Positions 9,836-22,200 of a DNA stretch of 64,000 nucleotides are shown here, one piece after another (positions within the stretch are counted from its first letter, which is position 1; every line of letters begins with the position of its first letter). Location: NCBI GenBank assembly GCA_024362935.1, contig JANCRA010000006.1, positions 37,069,924 to 37,133,923 on the forward strand, in the 5' to 3' direction. This DNA comes from Setophaga petechia (taxonomy: Eukaryota > Chordata > Aves > Passeriformes > Parulidae). Under the pieces are notes generated by a model, which made no database searches, was not told where the DNA came from, and saw only the letters and a list, made by a program, of their open reading frames with translations. Made by a program: the position numbers and the translations under genes.

Positions 9836-12800
9836 GTGGGAAAGTACTGTTTTCTAGCACTTTGAGAGCTGCTAACACAATCCCAGAGCTGTGTACCAAT
9901 TAACTTGTCACTGCACTGCAGTAAGGGTTTCTTGTCACCTATATCTAAGCAAATGCTTTTTCACTATGTCTCGCAAGGAGAAAACCTTCTTGCTCACTAA
10001 ACATTTCCTATCGTGTTCTACAAGTTGCACAGAGGGCTACAGTGTGTTTTGCAAAATGTAAAAGAAAGTTGTCTAAGACGCCTTCCTTTCAAGTATTAAT
10101 GTGAAGGGAAAGGCAAGAGAGTGGGAAAGTACTGTTTTCTAGCACTTTGCAGGCTGCTAGCACAATCCCAGTGCTGTGTAGCAGTTAGCTTTTCAGTGCA
10201 CTGCAGTAAGTGTTTCTTGTCACCTACATCTAAGCAAATAGCTTTTTCACTATGTCTCCCAAGGAGAAAACCTTCCTGCTCACTAAACATCTCCTATCGT
10301 GTTCTAGAAGTTGCACAGAGGGCTGCAGTGTGTTCTGTAACAAGAAAAATAAAGTTGTCTAAGACGCCTTCCTTTCAAGTATTAATGTGTAGGGAAAGGC
10401 AAGAGAGTGGGAAAGTACTGTTTTCTAGCACTTTGCAAGCTGCTAACACAATCCCAGTGCTGTGTAGCAATTAGCTTGTCAGTGCACGGCAGTAAGAGTT
10501 TCTTGATACCTACATCTGAGCAAATAGCTTTTTCACAATGTCTCGCAAGGGGAAAACGTTGCTGCTCACTAAACAACTTCCATCGTGTTGTAGAAGTTGC
10601 ACAGAGGGCTGCAGTGTGTTTTGCAAAATATAAAAGAAAGTTGTCTAAGATGCCTTCCTTTCAAGTATTAATGTGAAGGGAAAGGCAAGAGAGTGGGAAA
10701 GTACTGTTTTCTAGCACTTTGCAAGCTGCTAACACAATCCCAGTGCTGTGTAGCAATTAGCTGTTCAGTGCACTGCAGTAAGTGTTTCTTGTCACCTACA
10801 TCTAAGCAAATAGCTTTTTCACTATGTCTCGCAAGGAGAAAACCTTCCTGCGCACTAAACAACTTCCATCGTGTTGTAGATGTTGCAGAGAGGGCTGCAG
10901 AGATTTTTGACACAAGAAAAATAAAGTTGTCTAAGATGCCTTCCTTTCAAGTATTAATATGAAGGGAAAGGCAAGAGAGTGGGAAAGTACTGTTTTCTAG
11001 CACTTTGCGAGCTGCTAACACAATCCCAGAGCTGTGTACCAATTAACTTGTCACTGCACTGCAGTAAGTGTTTCTTGTCACCTACATCTAAGCAAATAGC
11101 TTTTTCACTATGTCTCCCAAGGAGAAAACCTTCCTGCTCACTAAACATCTCCTATCGTGTTCTAGAAGTTGCACAGAGGGCTGCAGTGTGTTCTGTAACA
11201 AGAAAAATAAAGTTGTCTAAGACGCCTTCCTTTCAAGTATTAATGTGAAGGGAAAGGCAAGAGAGTGGGAAAGTACTGTTTTCTAGCAGTTTGCAAGCTG
11301 CTAACACAATCGCAGTGCTGTGTAGCAGTTAGCTTTTCAGTGCACTGCAGGAAGTGTTTCTTGTCACCTACATCTAAGCAAATAGCTTTTTCACTATGTC
11401 TCCCAAGGAGAAAACCTTCCTGCTCACTAAACATCTCCTATCGTGTTCTAGAAGTTGCACAGAGGGCTGCAGTGTGTTCTGTAACAAGAAAAAGAAAGTT
11501 GTCTAAGACGCCTTCCTTTCAAGTATTAATGTGTAGGGAAAGGCAAGAGAGTGGGAAAGTACTGTTTTCTAGCACTTTGCAAGCTGCTAACACAATCGCA
11601 GTGCTTTGTAGCAATTAGCTTGTCAGTGCACGGCAGTAAGTGTTTCTTGATACCTACATCTGAGCAAATAGCTTTTTCACAATGTCTCGCAAGGGGAAAA
11701 CGTTGCTGCTCACTAAACAACTTCCATCGTGTTGTAGAAGTTGCACAGAGGGCTGCAGTGTGTTTTGCAAAATATAAAAGAAAGTTGTCTAAGATGCCTT
11801 CCTTTCAAGTATTAATGTGAAGGGAAAGGCAAGAGAGTGGGAAAGTACTGTTTTCTAGCACTTTGCAAGCTGCTAACACAATCCCAGTGCTGTGTAGCAA
11901 TTAGCTGTTCAGTGCACTGCAGTAAGTGTTTCTTGTCACCTACATCTAAGCAAATAGCTTTTTCACTATGTCTCGCAAGGAGAAAACCTTCCTGCGCACT
12001 AAACAACTTCCATCGTGTTGTAGATGTTGCAGAGAGGGCTGCAGAGATTTTTGACACAAGAAAAAGAAAGTTGTCTAAGATGCCTTCCTTTCAAGTATTA
12101 ATATGAAGGGAAAGGCAAGAGAGTGGGAAAGTACTGTTTTCTAGCACTTTGAGAGCTGCTAACACAATCCCAGAGCTGTGTACCAATTAACTTGTCACTG
12201 CACTGCAGTAAGGGTTTCTTGTCACCTATATCTAAGCAAATGCTTTTTCACAATGTCTCGCAAGGAGAAAACCTTCTTGCTCACTAAACATTTCCTATCG
12301 TGTTCTACAAGTTGCACAGAGGGCTACAGTGTGTTTTGCAAAATGTAAAAGAAAGTTGTCTAAGACGCCTTCCTTTCAAGTATTAATGTGAAGGGAAAGG
12401 CAAGAGAGTGGGAAAGTACTGTTTTCTAGCACTTTGCAGGCTGCTAACACAATCCCAGTGCTGTGTACCAATTAACTTGTCACTGCACTGCAGTAAGTGT
12501 TTCTTGTCACCTACATCTGAGCAAATAGCTTTTTCACTTTGTCTCGTAAGGGGAAAACGTTGCTGCTCACTAAACAACTTCCATCGTGTTGTCGAAGTTG
12601 CACAGAGGGCTGCAGTGTGTTTTGCAAAATGTAAAAGAAAGTTGTCTAAGACGCCTTCCTTTCAAGTATTAATGTGAAGGGAAAGGCAAGAGAGTGGGAA
12701 AGTACTGTTTTCTAGCAGTTTGCAGGCTGCTAACACAATCGCAGTGCTGTGTAGCAGTTAGCTTTTCAGTGCACTGCAGTAAGTGTTTCTTGTCACCTAC

Positions 12801-13836
12801 ATCTAAGCAAATAGCTTTTTCACTATGTCTCCCAAGGAGAAAACCTTCCTGCTCACTAAACATCTCCTATCGTGTTCTAGAAGTTGCACAGAGGGCTGCA
12901 GTGTGTTCTGTAACAAGAAAAATAAAGTTGTCTAAGACGCCTTCCTTTCAAGTATTAATGTGTAGGGAAAGGCAAGAGAGTGGGAAAGTACTGTTTTCTA
13001 GCACTTTGCAAGCTGCTAACACAATCCCAGTGCTGTGTAGCAATTAGCTTGTCAGTGCACGGCAGTAAGAGTTTCTTGATACCTACATCTGAGCAAATAG
13101 CTTTTTCACAATGTCTCGCAAGGGGAAAACGTTGCTGCTCACTAAACAACTTCCATCGTGTTGTAGAAGTTGCACAGAGGGCTGCAGTGTGTTTTGCAAA
13201 ATATAAAAGAAAGTTGTCTAAGACGTCTTCCTTTCAAGTATTAATGTGAAGGGAAAGGCAAGAGAGTGGGAAAGTACTGTTTTCTAGCACTTTGAGAGCT
13301 GCTAACACAATCCCAGTGCTGTGTACCAATTAACTTGTCACTGCACTGCAGTAAGGGTTTCTTGTCACCTATATCTAAGCAAATGCTTTTTCACTATGCC
13401 TCGCAAGGAGAAAACCTTCTTGCTCACTAAACATCTCCTATAGTGTTCTAGAAGTTGCACAGAGGGCTGCAGTGTGTTTTGCAAAATGTAAAAGAAAGTT
13501 GTCTAAGACGCCTTCCTTTCAAGTATTAATGTGAAGGGAAAGGCAAGAGAGTGGGAAAGTACTGTTTTCTAGCACTTTGAGAGCTGCTAACACAATCCCA
13601 GTGCTGTGTACCAATTAACTTGTCACTGCACTGCAGTAAGTGTTTCTTGTCACCTACATCTGAGCAAATAGCTTTTTCACTTTGTCTCGCAAGGGGAAAA
13701 CGTTGCTGCTCACTAAACAACTTCCATCGTGTTGTAGAAGTTGCACAGAGGGCTGCAGTGTGTTTTGCAAAATGTAAAAGAAAGTTGTCTAAGACGCCTT
13801 CCTTTCAAGTATTAATGTGAAGGGAAAGGCAAGAGA
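9836..13836. repeat. Third copy of the first HOR, 15-monomer register (4287-bp offset)
   Basis: Monomers c d e b' f g a' b c h i e' j k start at 9836, 10121, 10407, 10693, 10979, 11265, 11551, 11837, 12123, 12408, 12694, 12980, 13266 and 13551. They match 5549-9549 at a constant offset of 4287 bp. Private changes include GACGTCTTCC near 13229 and ATGCCTCGC near 13396. The order changes after class k at 13836, where class m replaces class l. The last three monomers (e' j k) also belong to the 19-mer cycle that follows, so the boundary between the two HOR types is a shared block. Confidence 0.92.
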
Positions 13837-16800
13837 GTGGGAAAGTACTGTTTTCTAGCACTTTGCAAGCTGCTAACACAATCCCAGTTCTGTGTAGCAA
13901 TTAGCTGTTCAGTGCACTGCAGTAAGTGTTTCTTGTCACCTACATCTAAGCAAAAAGCTTTTTCACTATGTCTCGCAAGGAGAAAACCTTCCTGCTCACT
14001 AAACAACTTTCATCGTGTTGTAGATGTTGCAGAGAGGGCTGCAGAGTTTTTTGACACAAGAAAAAGAAAGTTGTCTAAGACGCCTTCCTTTCAAGTATTA
14101 ATGTGAAGGGAAAGGCAAGAGAGTGGGAAAGTACTGTTTTCTAGCACTTTGCAGGCTGCTAACACAATCGCAGTGCTGTGTAGCAGTTAGCTTTTCAGTG
14201 CACTGCAGTAAGTGTTTCTTGTCACCTACATCTAAGCCAATAGCTTTTTCACTATGTCTCCCAAGGAGAAAACCTTCTTGCTCACTAAACATCTCCTATC
14301 GTGTTCTAGAAGTTGAACAGAGGGCTGCAGTGTGTTCTGTAACAAGAAAAAGAAAGTTGTCTAAGACGCCTTCCTTTCAAGTATTAATGTGAAGGGAAAG
14401 GCAAGAGAGTGGGAAAGTACTGTTTTCTAGCACTTTGCGAGCTGCTAACACAATCCCAGTGCTGTATAGCAATTAGCTTGACAGTGCACGGCAGTAAGTG
14501 TTTCTTGATACCTACATCTGAGCAAATAGCTTTTTCACTTTGTCTCGCAAGGGGAAAACGTTGCTGCTCCCTAAACAACTTCCATCGTGTTGTAGAAGTT
14601 GCACAGAGGGCTGCAGTGTGTTTTGCAGCAAGAAAAAGAAAGTTGTCTAAGACGCCTTCCTTTCAAGTATTAATGTGAAGGGAAAGGCAAGAGAGTGGGA
14701 AAGTACTGTTTTCTAGCACTTTGCAAGCTGCTAACACAGTCCTAGTGCTGTGTAGCAGTTAGCTGTTCAGTGCACTGCAGTAAGTGTTTCTTGTCACCAA
14801 CATCTAAGCAAAAAGCTTTTTCACTATGTCCCGCAAGGAGAAAACCTTCCTGCTCACTAAACAACTTCTATCGTGTAGTAGATGTTGCAGAGAGGGCTGC
14901 AGAGTTTTTTGACACAAGAAAAAGAAAGTTGTCTAAGATGCCTTCCTTTCAAGTATTAATGTGAAGGGAAAGGCAAGAGAGTGGGAAAGTACTGTTTTCT
15001 ATCACTTTGAGAGCTGCTAACACAATCCCAGTGCTGTGTACCAATTAACTTGTCACTTCACTGCAGTAAGTGTTTCTTGTCACCTACATCTGAGCAAATA
15101 GCTTTTTCACTCTGTCTCGCAAGGAGAAAACCTTCCTGCTCACTAAACATCGCCTATCGTGCTCTAGAAGTTGCACAGAGACTGCAGTGTGTTTTGCAAA
15201 AAGTAAAAGAAAGTTGTCTAAGACGCCTTCCTTTCAAGTATTAATGTGAAGGGAAAGGCAAGAGAGTGGGAAAGTACTGTTTTCTAGCACTTTGAAAGCT
15301 GCTTACCCAATCCCAGTGCTGTGTACCAATTAACTTGTCACTTCACTGCAGGAAGTGTTTCTTGTCACCTACATCTAAACAAATAACTTTTTCACTATGT
15401 CTCGCAAGGAGAAAACCTTCCTGCTCACTAAACATCTCCTATCGTGTTCTAGAAGTTGAACAGAGGGCTGCAGTGTGTTCTGTAACAAGAAAAATAAAGT
15501 TGTCTAAGACGCCTTCCTTTCAAGTATTAATGTGTAGGGAAAGGCAAGAGAGTGGGAAAGTACTGTTTTCTAGCACTTTTCAAGCTGCTAACACAATCGC
15601 AGTGCTGTGTAGCAATTAGCATGTCAGTGCACGGCAGTAAGTGTTTCTTGATACCTACATCTGAGCAAATAGCTTTTTCACAATGTCTCGCAAGGGGAAA
15701 ACGTTGCTGCTCACTAAACAACTTCCATCGTGTTGTAGAAGTTGCACAGAGGGCTGCAGTGTGTTTTGCAAAATATAAAAGAAAGTTGTCTAAGACGCCT
15801 TCCTTTCAAGTATTAATGTGAAGGGAAAGGCAAGAGAGTGGGAAAGTACTGTTTTCTAGCACTTTGCAGGCTGCTAGCACAATCCCAGTGCTGTGTAGCA
15901 GTTAGCTTTTCAGTGCACTGCAGTAAGTGTTTCTTGTCACCTACATCTAAGCAAATAGCTTTTTCACTATGTCTCCCAAGGAGAAAACCTTCTTGCTCAC
16001 TAAACATCTCCTATCGTGTTCTAGAAGTTGAACAGAGGGCTGCAGTGTGTTCTGTAACAAGAAAAAGAAAGTTGTCTAAGACGCCTTCCTTTCAAGTATT
16101 AATGTGAAGGGAAAGGCAAGAGAGTGGGAAAGTACTGTTTTCTAGCACTTTGCAAGCTTCTAACACAATCCCAGTGCTGTGTAGCAATTAGCTGTTCAGT
16201 GCACTGCAGTAAGTGTTTCTTGATACCTACATCTGAGCAAATAGCTTTTTCACTTTGTCTCGCAAGGGGAAAACGTTGCTGCTCACTAAACAACTTCCAT
16301 CGTGTTGTAGAAGTTGCACAGAGGGCTGCAGTGTGTTTTGCAGCAAGAAAAAGAAAGTTGTCTAAGACGCCTTCCTTTCAAGTATTAATGTGAAGGGAAA
16401 GGCAAGAGAGTGGGAAAGTACTGTTTTCTAGCACTTTGCGAGCTGCTAACACAATCCCAGTGCTGTGTACCAATTAACTTGTCACTGCACTGCAGTAAGG
16501 GTTTCTTGTCACCTATATCTAAGCAAATGCTTTTTCACTATGTCTCGCAAGGAGAAAACCTTCTTGCTCACTAAACATCTCCTATAGTGTTCTAGAAGTT
16601 GCACAGTGGGCTGCAGTGTGTTTTGCAAAATGCAAAAGAAAGTTGTCTAAGACGCCTTCCTTTCAAGTATTAATGTGAAGGGAAAGGCAAGAGAGTGGGA
16701 AAGTACTGTTTTCTAGCACTTTGAGAGCTGCTAACACAATCCCAGTGCTGTGTACCAATTAACTTGTCACTGCACTGCAGTAAGTGTTTCTTGTCACCTA

Positions 16801-19266
16801 CATGTGAGCAAATAGCTTTTTCACTTTGTCTCGCAAGGGGAAAACGTAGCTGCTCACTAAACAACTTCCATCGTGTTGTAGAAGTTGCACAGAGGGCTGC
16901 AGTGTGTTTTGCAAAATGTAAAAGAAAGTTGTCTAAGACGCCTTCCTTTCAAGTATTAATGTGAAGGGAAAGGCAAGAGAGTGGGAAAGTACTGTTTTCT
17001 AGCACTTTGCAAGCTGCTAACACAATCCCAGTTCTGTGTAGCAATTAGCTTTTCAGTGCACTGCAGTAAGTGTTTCTTGTCACCTACATCTAAGCAAAAA
17101 GCTTTTTCACTATTTCTCGCAAGGAGAAAACCTTCCTGCTCACTAAACAACTTTCATCGTGTTGTAGATGTTGCAGAGAGGGCTGCAGAGTTTTTTGACA
17201 CAAGAAAAAGAAAGTTGTCTAAGATGCCTTCCTTTCAAGTATTAATGTGAAGGGAAAGGCAAGAGAGTGGGAAAGTACTGTTTTCTAGCACTTTGCAGGC
17301 TGCTAACACAATCGCAGTGCTGTGTAGCAGTTATCTTTTCAGTGCACTGCAGTAAGTGTTTCTTGTCACCTACATCTAAGCAAATAGCTTTTTCACTCTG
17401 CCTCGCAAGGAGAAAACCTTCCTGCTCACTTAGCAACTTCCATCGTGTTGTAGATGTTGCAGAGAGGGCTGCAGAGTTTTTTGACACAAGAAAAAGAAAG
17501 TTGTCTAAGATGCCTTCCTTTCAAGTATTAATGTGAAGGGAAAGGCAAGAGAGTGGGAAAGTACTGTTTTCTAGCACTTTGCAAGCTGCTAACACAATCC
17601 CAGTGCTGTGTACCAATTAACTTGTCACTGCACTGCAGTAAGGGTTTCTTGTCACCTATATCTAAGCAAATGCTTTATCACTATGTCTCGCAAGGAGAAA
17701 ACCTTCTTGCTCACTAAACATCTCCTATCGTGTTCTAGAAGTTGCACAGAGGGCTGCAGTGTGTTTCGCAAAATGTAAAAGAAAGTTGTCTAAGACGCCT
17801 TCCTTTCAAGTATTAATGTGAAGGGAAAGGCAAGAGAGTGGGAAAGTATTGTTTTCTAGCACTTTGAGAGCTGCTAACACAATCCCAGTGCTGTGTACCA
17901 ATTAACTTGTCACTGCACTGCAGTAAGTGTTTCTTGTCACCTACATCTGAGCAAATAGCTTTTTCACTTTGTCTTGCAAGGGGAAAACGTTGCTGCTCAC
18001 CAAACAACTTCCATCGTGTTGTAGAAGTTGCACAGAGGGCTGCAGTGTGTTTTGCAAAATGTAAAAGAAAGTTGTCTAAGACGCCTTCCTTTCAAGTATT
18101 AATGTGAAGGGAAAGGCAAGAGAGTGGGAAAGTACTGTTTTCTAGCAGTTTGCAAGCTGCTAACACAATCCCAGTGCTGTGTAGCAGTTAGCTTTTCAGT
18201 GCACTGCAGTAAGTGTTTCTTGTCACCTACATCTAAGCAAATAGCTTTTTCACTATGTCTCCCAAGGAGAAAACCTTCCTACTCACTAAACATCTCCTAT
18301 CGTGTTCTAGAAGTTGCACAGAGGGCTGCAGTGTGTTCTGTAACAAGAAAAAGAAAGTTGTCTAAGACGCCTTCCTTTCAAGTATTAATGTGTAGGGAAA
18401 GGCAAGAGAGTGGGAAAGTACTGTTTTCTAGCACTTTGCAAGCTGCTAACACAATCCCAGTGCTGTGTAGCAATTAGCTTGTCAGTGCACGGCAGTAAGA
18501 GTTTCTTGATACCTACATCTGAGCAAATAGCTTTTTCACAATGTCTCGCAAGGGGAAAACGTTGCTGCTCACTAAACAACTTCCATCGTGTTGTAGAAGT
18601 TGCACAGAGGGCTGCAGTGTGTTTTGCAAAATATAAAAGAAAGTTGTCTAAGACGCCTTCCTTTCAAGTATTAATGTGAAGGGAAAGGCAAGAGAGTGGG
18701 AAAGTACTGTTTTCTAGCACTTTGAGAGCTGCTAACACAATCCCAGTGCTGTGTACCAATTAACTTGTCACTGCACTGCAGTAAGGGTTTCTTGTCACCT
18801 ATATCTAAGCAAATGCTTTTTCACTATGTCTCGCAAGGAGAAAACCTTCTTGCTCACTAAACATCTCCTATAGTGTTCTAGAAGTTGCACAGAGGGCTGC
18901 AGTGTGTTTTGCAAAATGTAAAAGAAAGTTGTCTAAGACGCCTTCCTTTCAAGTATTAATGTGAAGGGAAAGGCAAGAGAGTGGGAAAGTACTGTTTTCT
19001 AGCACTTTGAGAGCTGCTAACACAATCCCAGTGCTGTGTACCAATTAACTTGTCACTGCACTGCAGTAAGTGTTTCTTGTCACCTACATCTGAGCAAATA
19101 GCTTTTTCACTTTGTCTCGCAAGGGGAAAACGTTGCTGCTCCCTAAACAACTTCCATCGTGTTGTAGAAGTTGCAGAGAGGGCTGCAGTGTGTTTTGCAA
19201 AATGTAAAAGAAAGTTGTCTAAGACGCCTTCCTTTCAAGTATTAATGTGAAGGGAAAGGCAAGAGA
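13837..19266. repeat. 19-monomer HOR, copy 1 (5430 bp)
   Basis: Monomer starts are 13837, 14123, 14409, 14695, 14981, 15266, 15552, 15838, 16124, 16410, 16695, 16981, 17267, 17553, 17838, 18124, 18410, 18696 and 18981, in order m n o p q r s d' t j' k' u v w k'' l e' j k. Four monomers are 285 bp (14981, 16410, 17553, 18696), giving 19 x 286 - 4 = 5430 bp. Matches at this offset include 15050/20480, 16124/21554 and 17267/22697. Several classes are new here (m to w). Classes l, e', j and k are shared with the first HOR. Confidence 0.93.
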
Positions 19267-22200
19267 GTGGGAAAGTACTGTTTTCTAGCACTTTGCAAGC
19301 TGCTAACACAATCCCAGTTCTGTGTAGCAATTAGCTGTTCAGTGCACTGCAGTAAGTGTTTCTTGTCACCTACATCTAAGCAAATAGCTTTTTCACTATG
19401 TCTCGCAAGGAGAAAACCTTCCTGCTCACTAAACAACTTTCATCGTGTTGTAGATGTTGCAGAGAGGGCTGCAGAGTTTTTTGACACAAGAAAAAGAAAG
19501 TTGTCTAAGACGCCTTCCTTTCAAGTATTAATGTGAAGGGAAAGGCAAGAGAGTGGGAAAGTACTGTTTTCTAGCACTTTGCAGGCTGCTAACACAATTG
19601 CAGTGCTGTGTAGCTGTTAGCTTTTCAGTGCACTGCAGTAAGTGTTTCTTGTCACCTACATCTAAGCCAATAGCTTTTTCACTATGTCTCCCAAGGAGAA
19701 AACCTTCTTGCTCACTAAACATCTCCTATCGTGTTCTAGAAGTTGAACAGAGGGCTGCAGTGTGTTCTGTAACAAGAAAAAGAAAGTTGTCTAAGACGCC
19801 TTCCTTTCAAGTATTAATGTGAAGGGAAAGGCAAGAGAGTGGGAAAGTACTGTTTTCTAGCACTTTGCAAGCTTCTAACACAATCCCAGTGCTGTATAGC
19901 AATTAGCTTGACAGTGCACGGCAGTAAGTGTTTCTTGATACCTACATCTGAGCAAATAGCTTTTTCACTTTGTCTCGCAAGGGGAAAACGTTGCTGCTCC
20001 CTAAACAACTTCCATCGTGTTGTAGAAGTTGCACAGAGGGCTGCAGTGTGTTTTGCAGCAAGAAAAAGAAAGTTGTCTAAGACGCCTTCCTTTCAAGTAT
20101 TAATGTGAAGGGAAAGGCAAGAGAGTGGGAAAGTACTGTTTTCTAGCACTTTGCAAGCTGCTAACACAGTCCTAGTGCTGTGTAGCAGTTAGCTGTTCAG
20201 TGCACTGCAGTAAGTGTTTCTTGTCACCAACATCTAAGCAAAAAGCTTTTTCACTATGTCCCGCAAGGAGAAAACCTTCCTGCTCACTAAACAACTTCTA
20301 TCGTGTAGTAGATGTTGCAGAGAGGGCTGCAGAGTTTTTTGACACAAGAAAAAGAAAGTTGTCTAAGATGCCTTCCTTTCAAGTATTAATGTGAAGGGAA
20401 AGGCAAGAGAGTGGGAAAGTACTGTTTTCTATCACTTTGAGAGCTGCTAACACAATCCCAGTGCTGTGTACCAATTAACTTGTCACTTCACTGCAGTAAG
20501 TGTTTCTTGTCACCTACATCTGAGCAAATAGCTTTTTCACTCTGTCTCGCAAGGAGAAAACCTTCCTGCTCACTAAACATCGCCTATCGTGCTCTAGAAG
20601 TTGCACAGAGACTGCAGTGTGTTTTGCAAAAAGTAAAAGAAAGTTGTCTAAGACGCCTTCCTTTCAAGTATTAATGTGAAGGGAAAGGCAAGAGAGTGGG
20701 AAAGTACTGTTTTCTAGCACTTTGAAAGCTGCTTACCCAATCCCAGTGCTGTGTACCAATTAACTTGTCACTTCACTGCAGGAAGTGTTTCTTGTCACCT
20801 ACATCTAAACAAATAACTTTTTCACTATGTCTCGCAAGGAGAAAACCTTCCTGCTCACTAAACATCTCCTATCGTGTTCTAGAAGTTGAACAGAGGGCTG
20901 CAGTGTGTTCTGTAACAAGAAAAATAAAGTTGTCTAAGACGCCTTCCTTTCAAGTATTAATGTGTAGGGAAAGGCAAGAGAGTGGGAAAGTACTGTTTTC
21001 TAGCACTTTTCAAGCTGCTAACACAATCGCAGTGCTGTGTAGCAATTAGCATGTCAGTGCACGGCAGTAAGTGTTTCTTGATACCTACATCTGAGCAAAT
21101 AGCTTTTTCACAATGTCTCGCAAGGGGAAAACGTTGCTGCTCACTAAACAACTTCCATCGTGTTGTAGAAGTTGCACAGAGGGCTGCAGTGTGTTTTGCA
21201 AAATATAAAAGAAAGTTGTCTAAGACGCCTTCCTTTCAAGTATTAATGTGAAGGGAAAGGCAAGAGAGTGGGAAAGTACTGTTTTCTAGCACTTTGCAGG
21301 CTGCTAGCACAATCCCAGTGCTGTGTAGCAGTTAGCTTTTCAGTGCACTGCAGTAAGTGTTTCTTGTCACCTACATCTAAGCAAATAGCTTTTTCACTAT
21401 GTCTCCCAAGGAGAAAACCTTCTTGCTCACTAAACATCTCCTATCGTGTTCTAGAAGTTGAACAGAGGGCTGCAGTGTGTTCTGTAACAAGAAAAAGAAA
21501 GTTGTCTAAGACGCCTTCCTTTCAAGTATTAATGTGAAGGGAAAGGCAAGAGAGTGGGAAAGTACTGTTTTCTAGCACTTTGCAAGCTTCTAACACAATC
21601 CCAGTGCTGTGTAGCAATTAGCTGTTCAGTGCACTGCAGTAAGTGTTTCTTGATACCTACATCTGAGCAAATAGCTTTTTCACTTTGTCTCGCAAGGGGA
21701 AAACGTTGCTGCTCACTAAACAACTTCCATCGTGTTGTAGAAGTTGCACAGAGGGCTGCAGTGTGTTTTGCAGCAAGAAAAAGAAAGTTGTCTAAGACGC
21801 CTTCCTTTCAAGTATTAATGTGAAGGGAAAGGCAAGAGAGTGGGAAAGTACTGTTTTCTAGCACTTTGCGAGCTGCTAACACAATCCCAGTGCTGTGTAC
21901 CAATTAACTTGTCACTGCACTGCAGTAAGGGTTTCTTGTCACCTATATCTAAGCAAATGCTTTTTCACTATGTCTCGCAAGGAGAAAACCTTCTTGCTCA
22001 CTAAACATCTCCTATAGTGTTCTAGAAGTTGCACAGAGGGCTGCAGTGTGTTTTGCAAAATGCAAAAGAAAGTTGTCTAAGACGCCTTCCTTTCAAGTAT
22101 TAATGTGAAGGGAAAGGCAAGAGAGTGGGAAAGTACTGTTTTCTAGCACTTTGAGAGCTGCTAACACAATCCCAGTGCTGTGTACCAATTAACTTGTCAG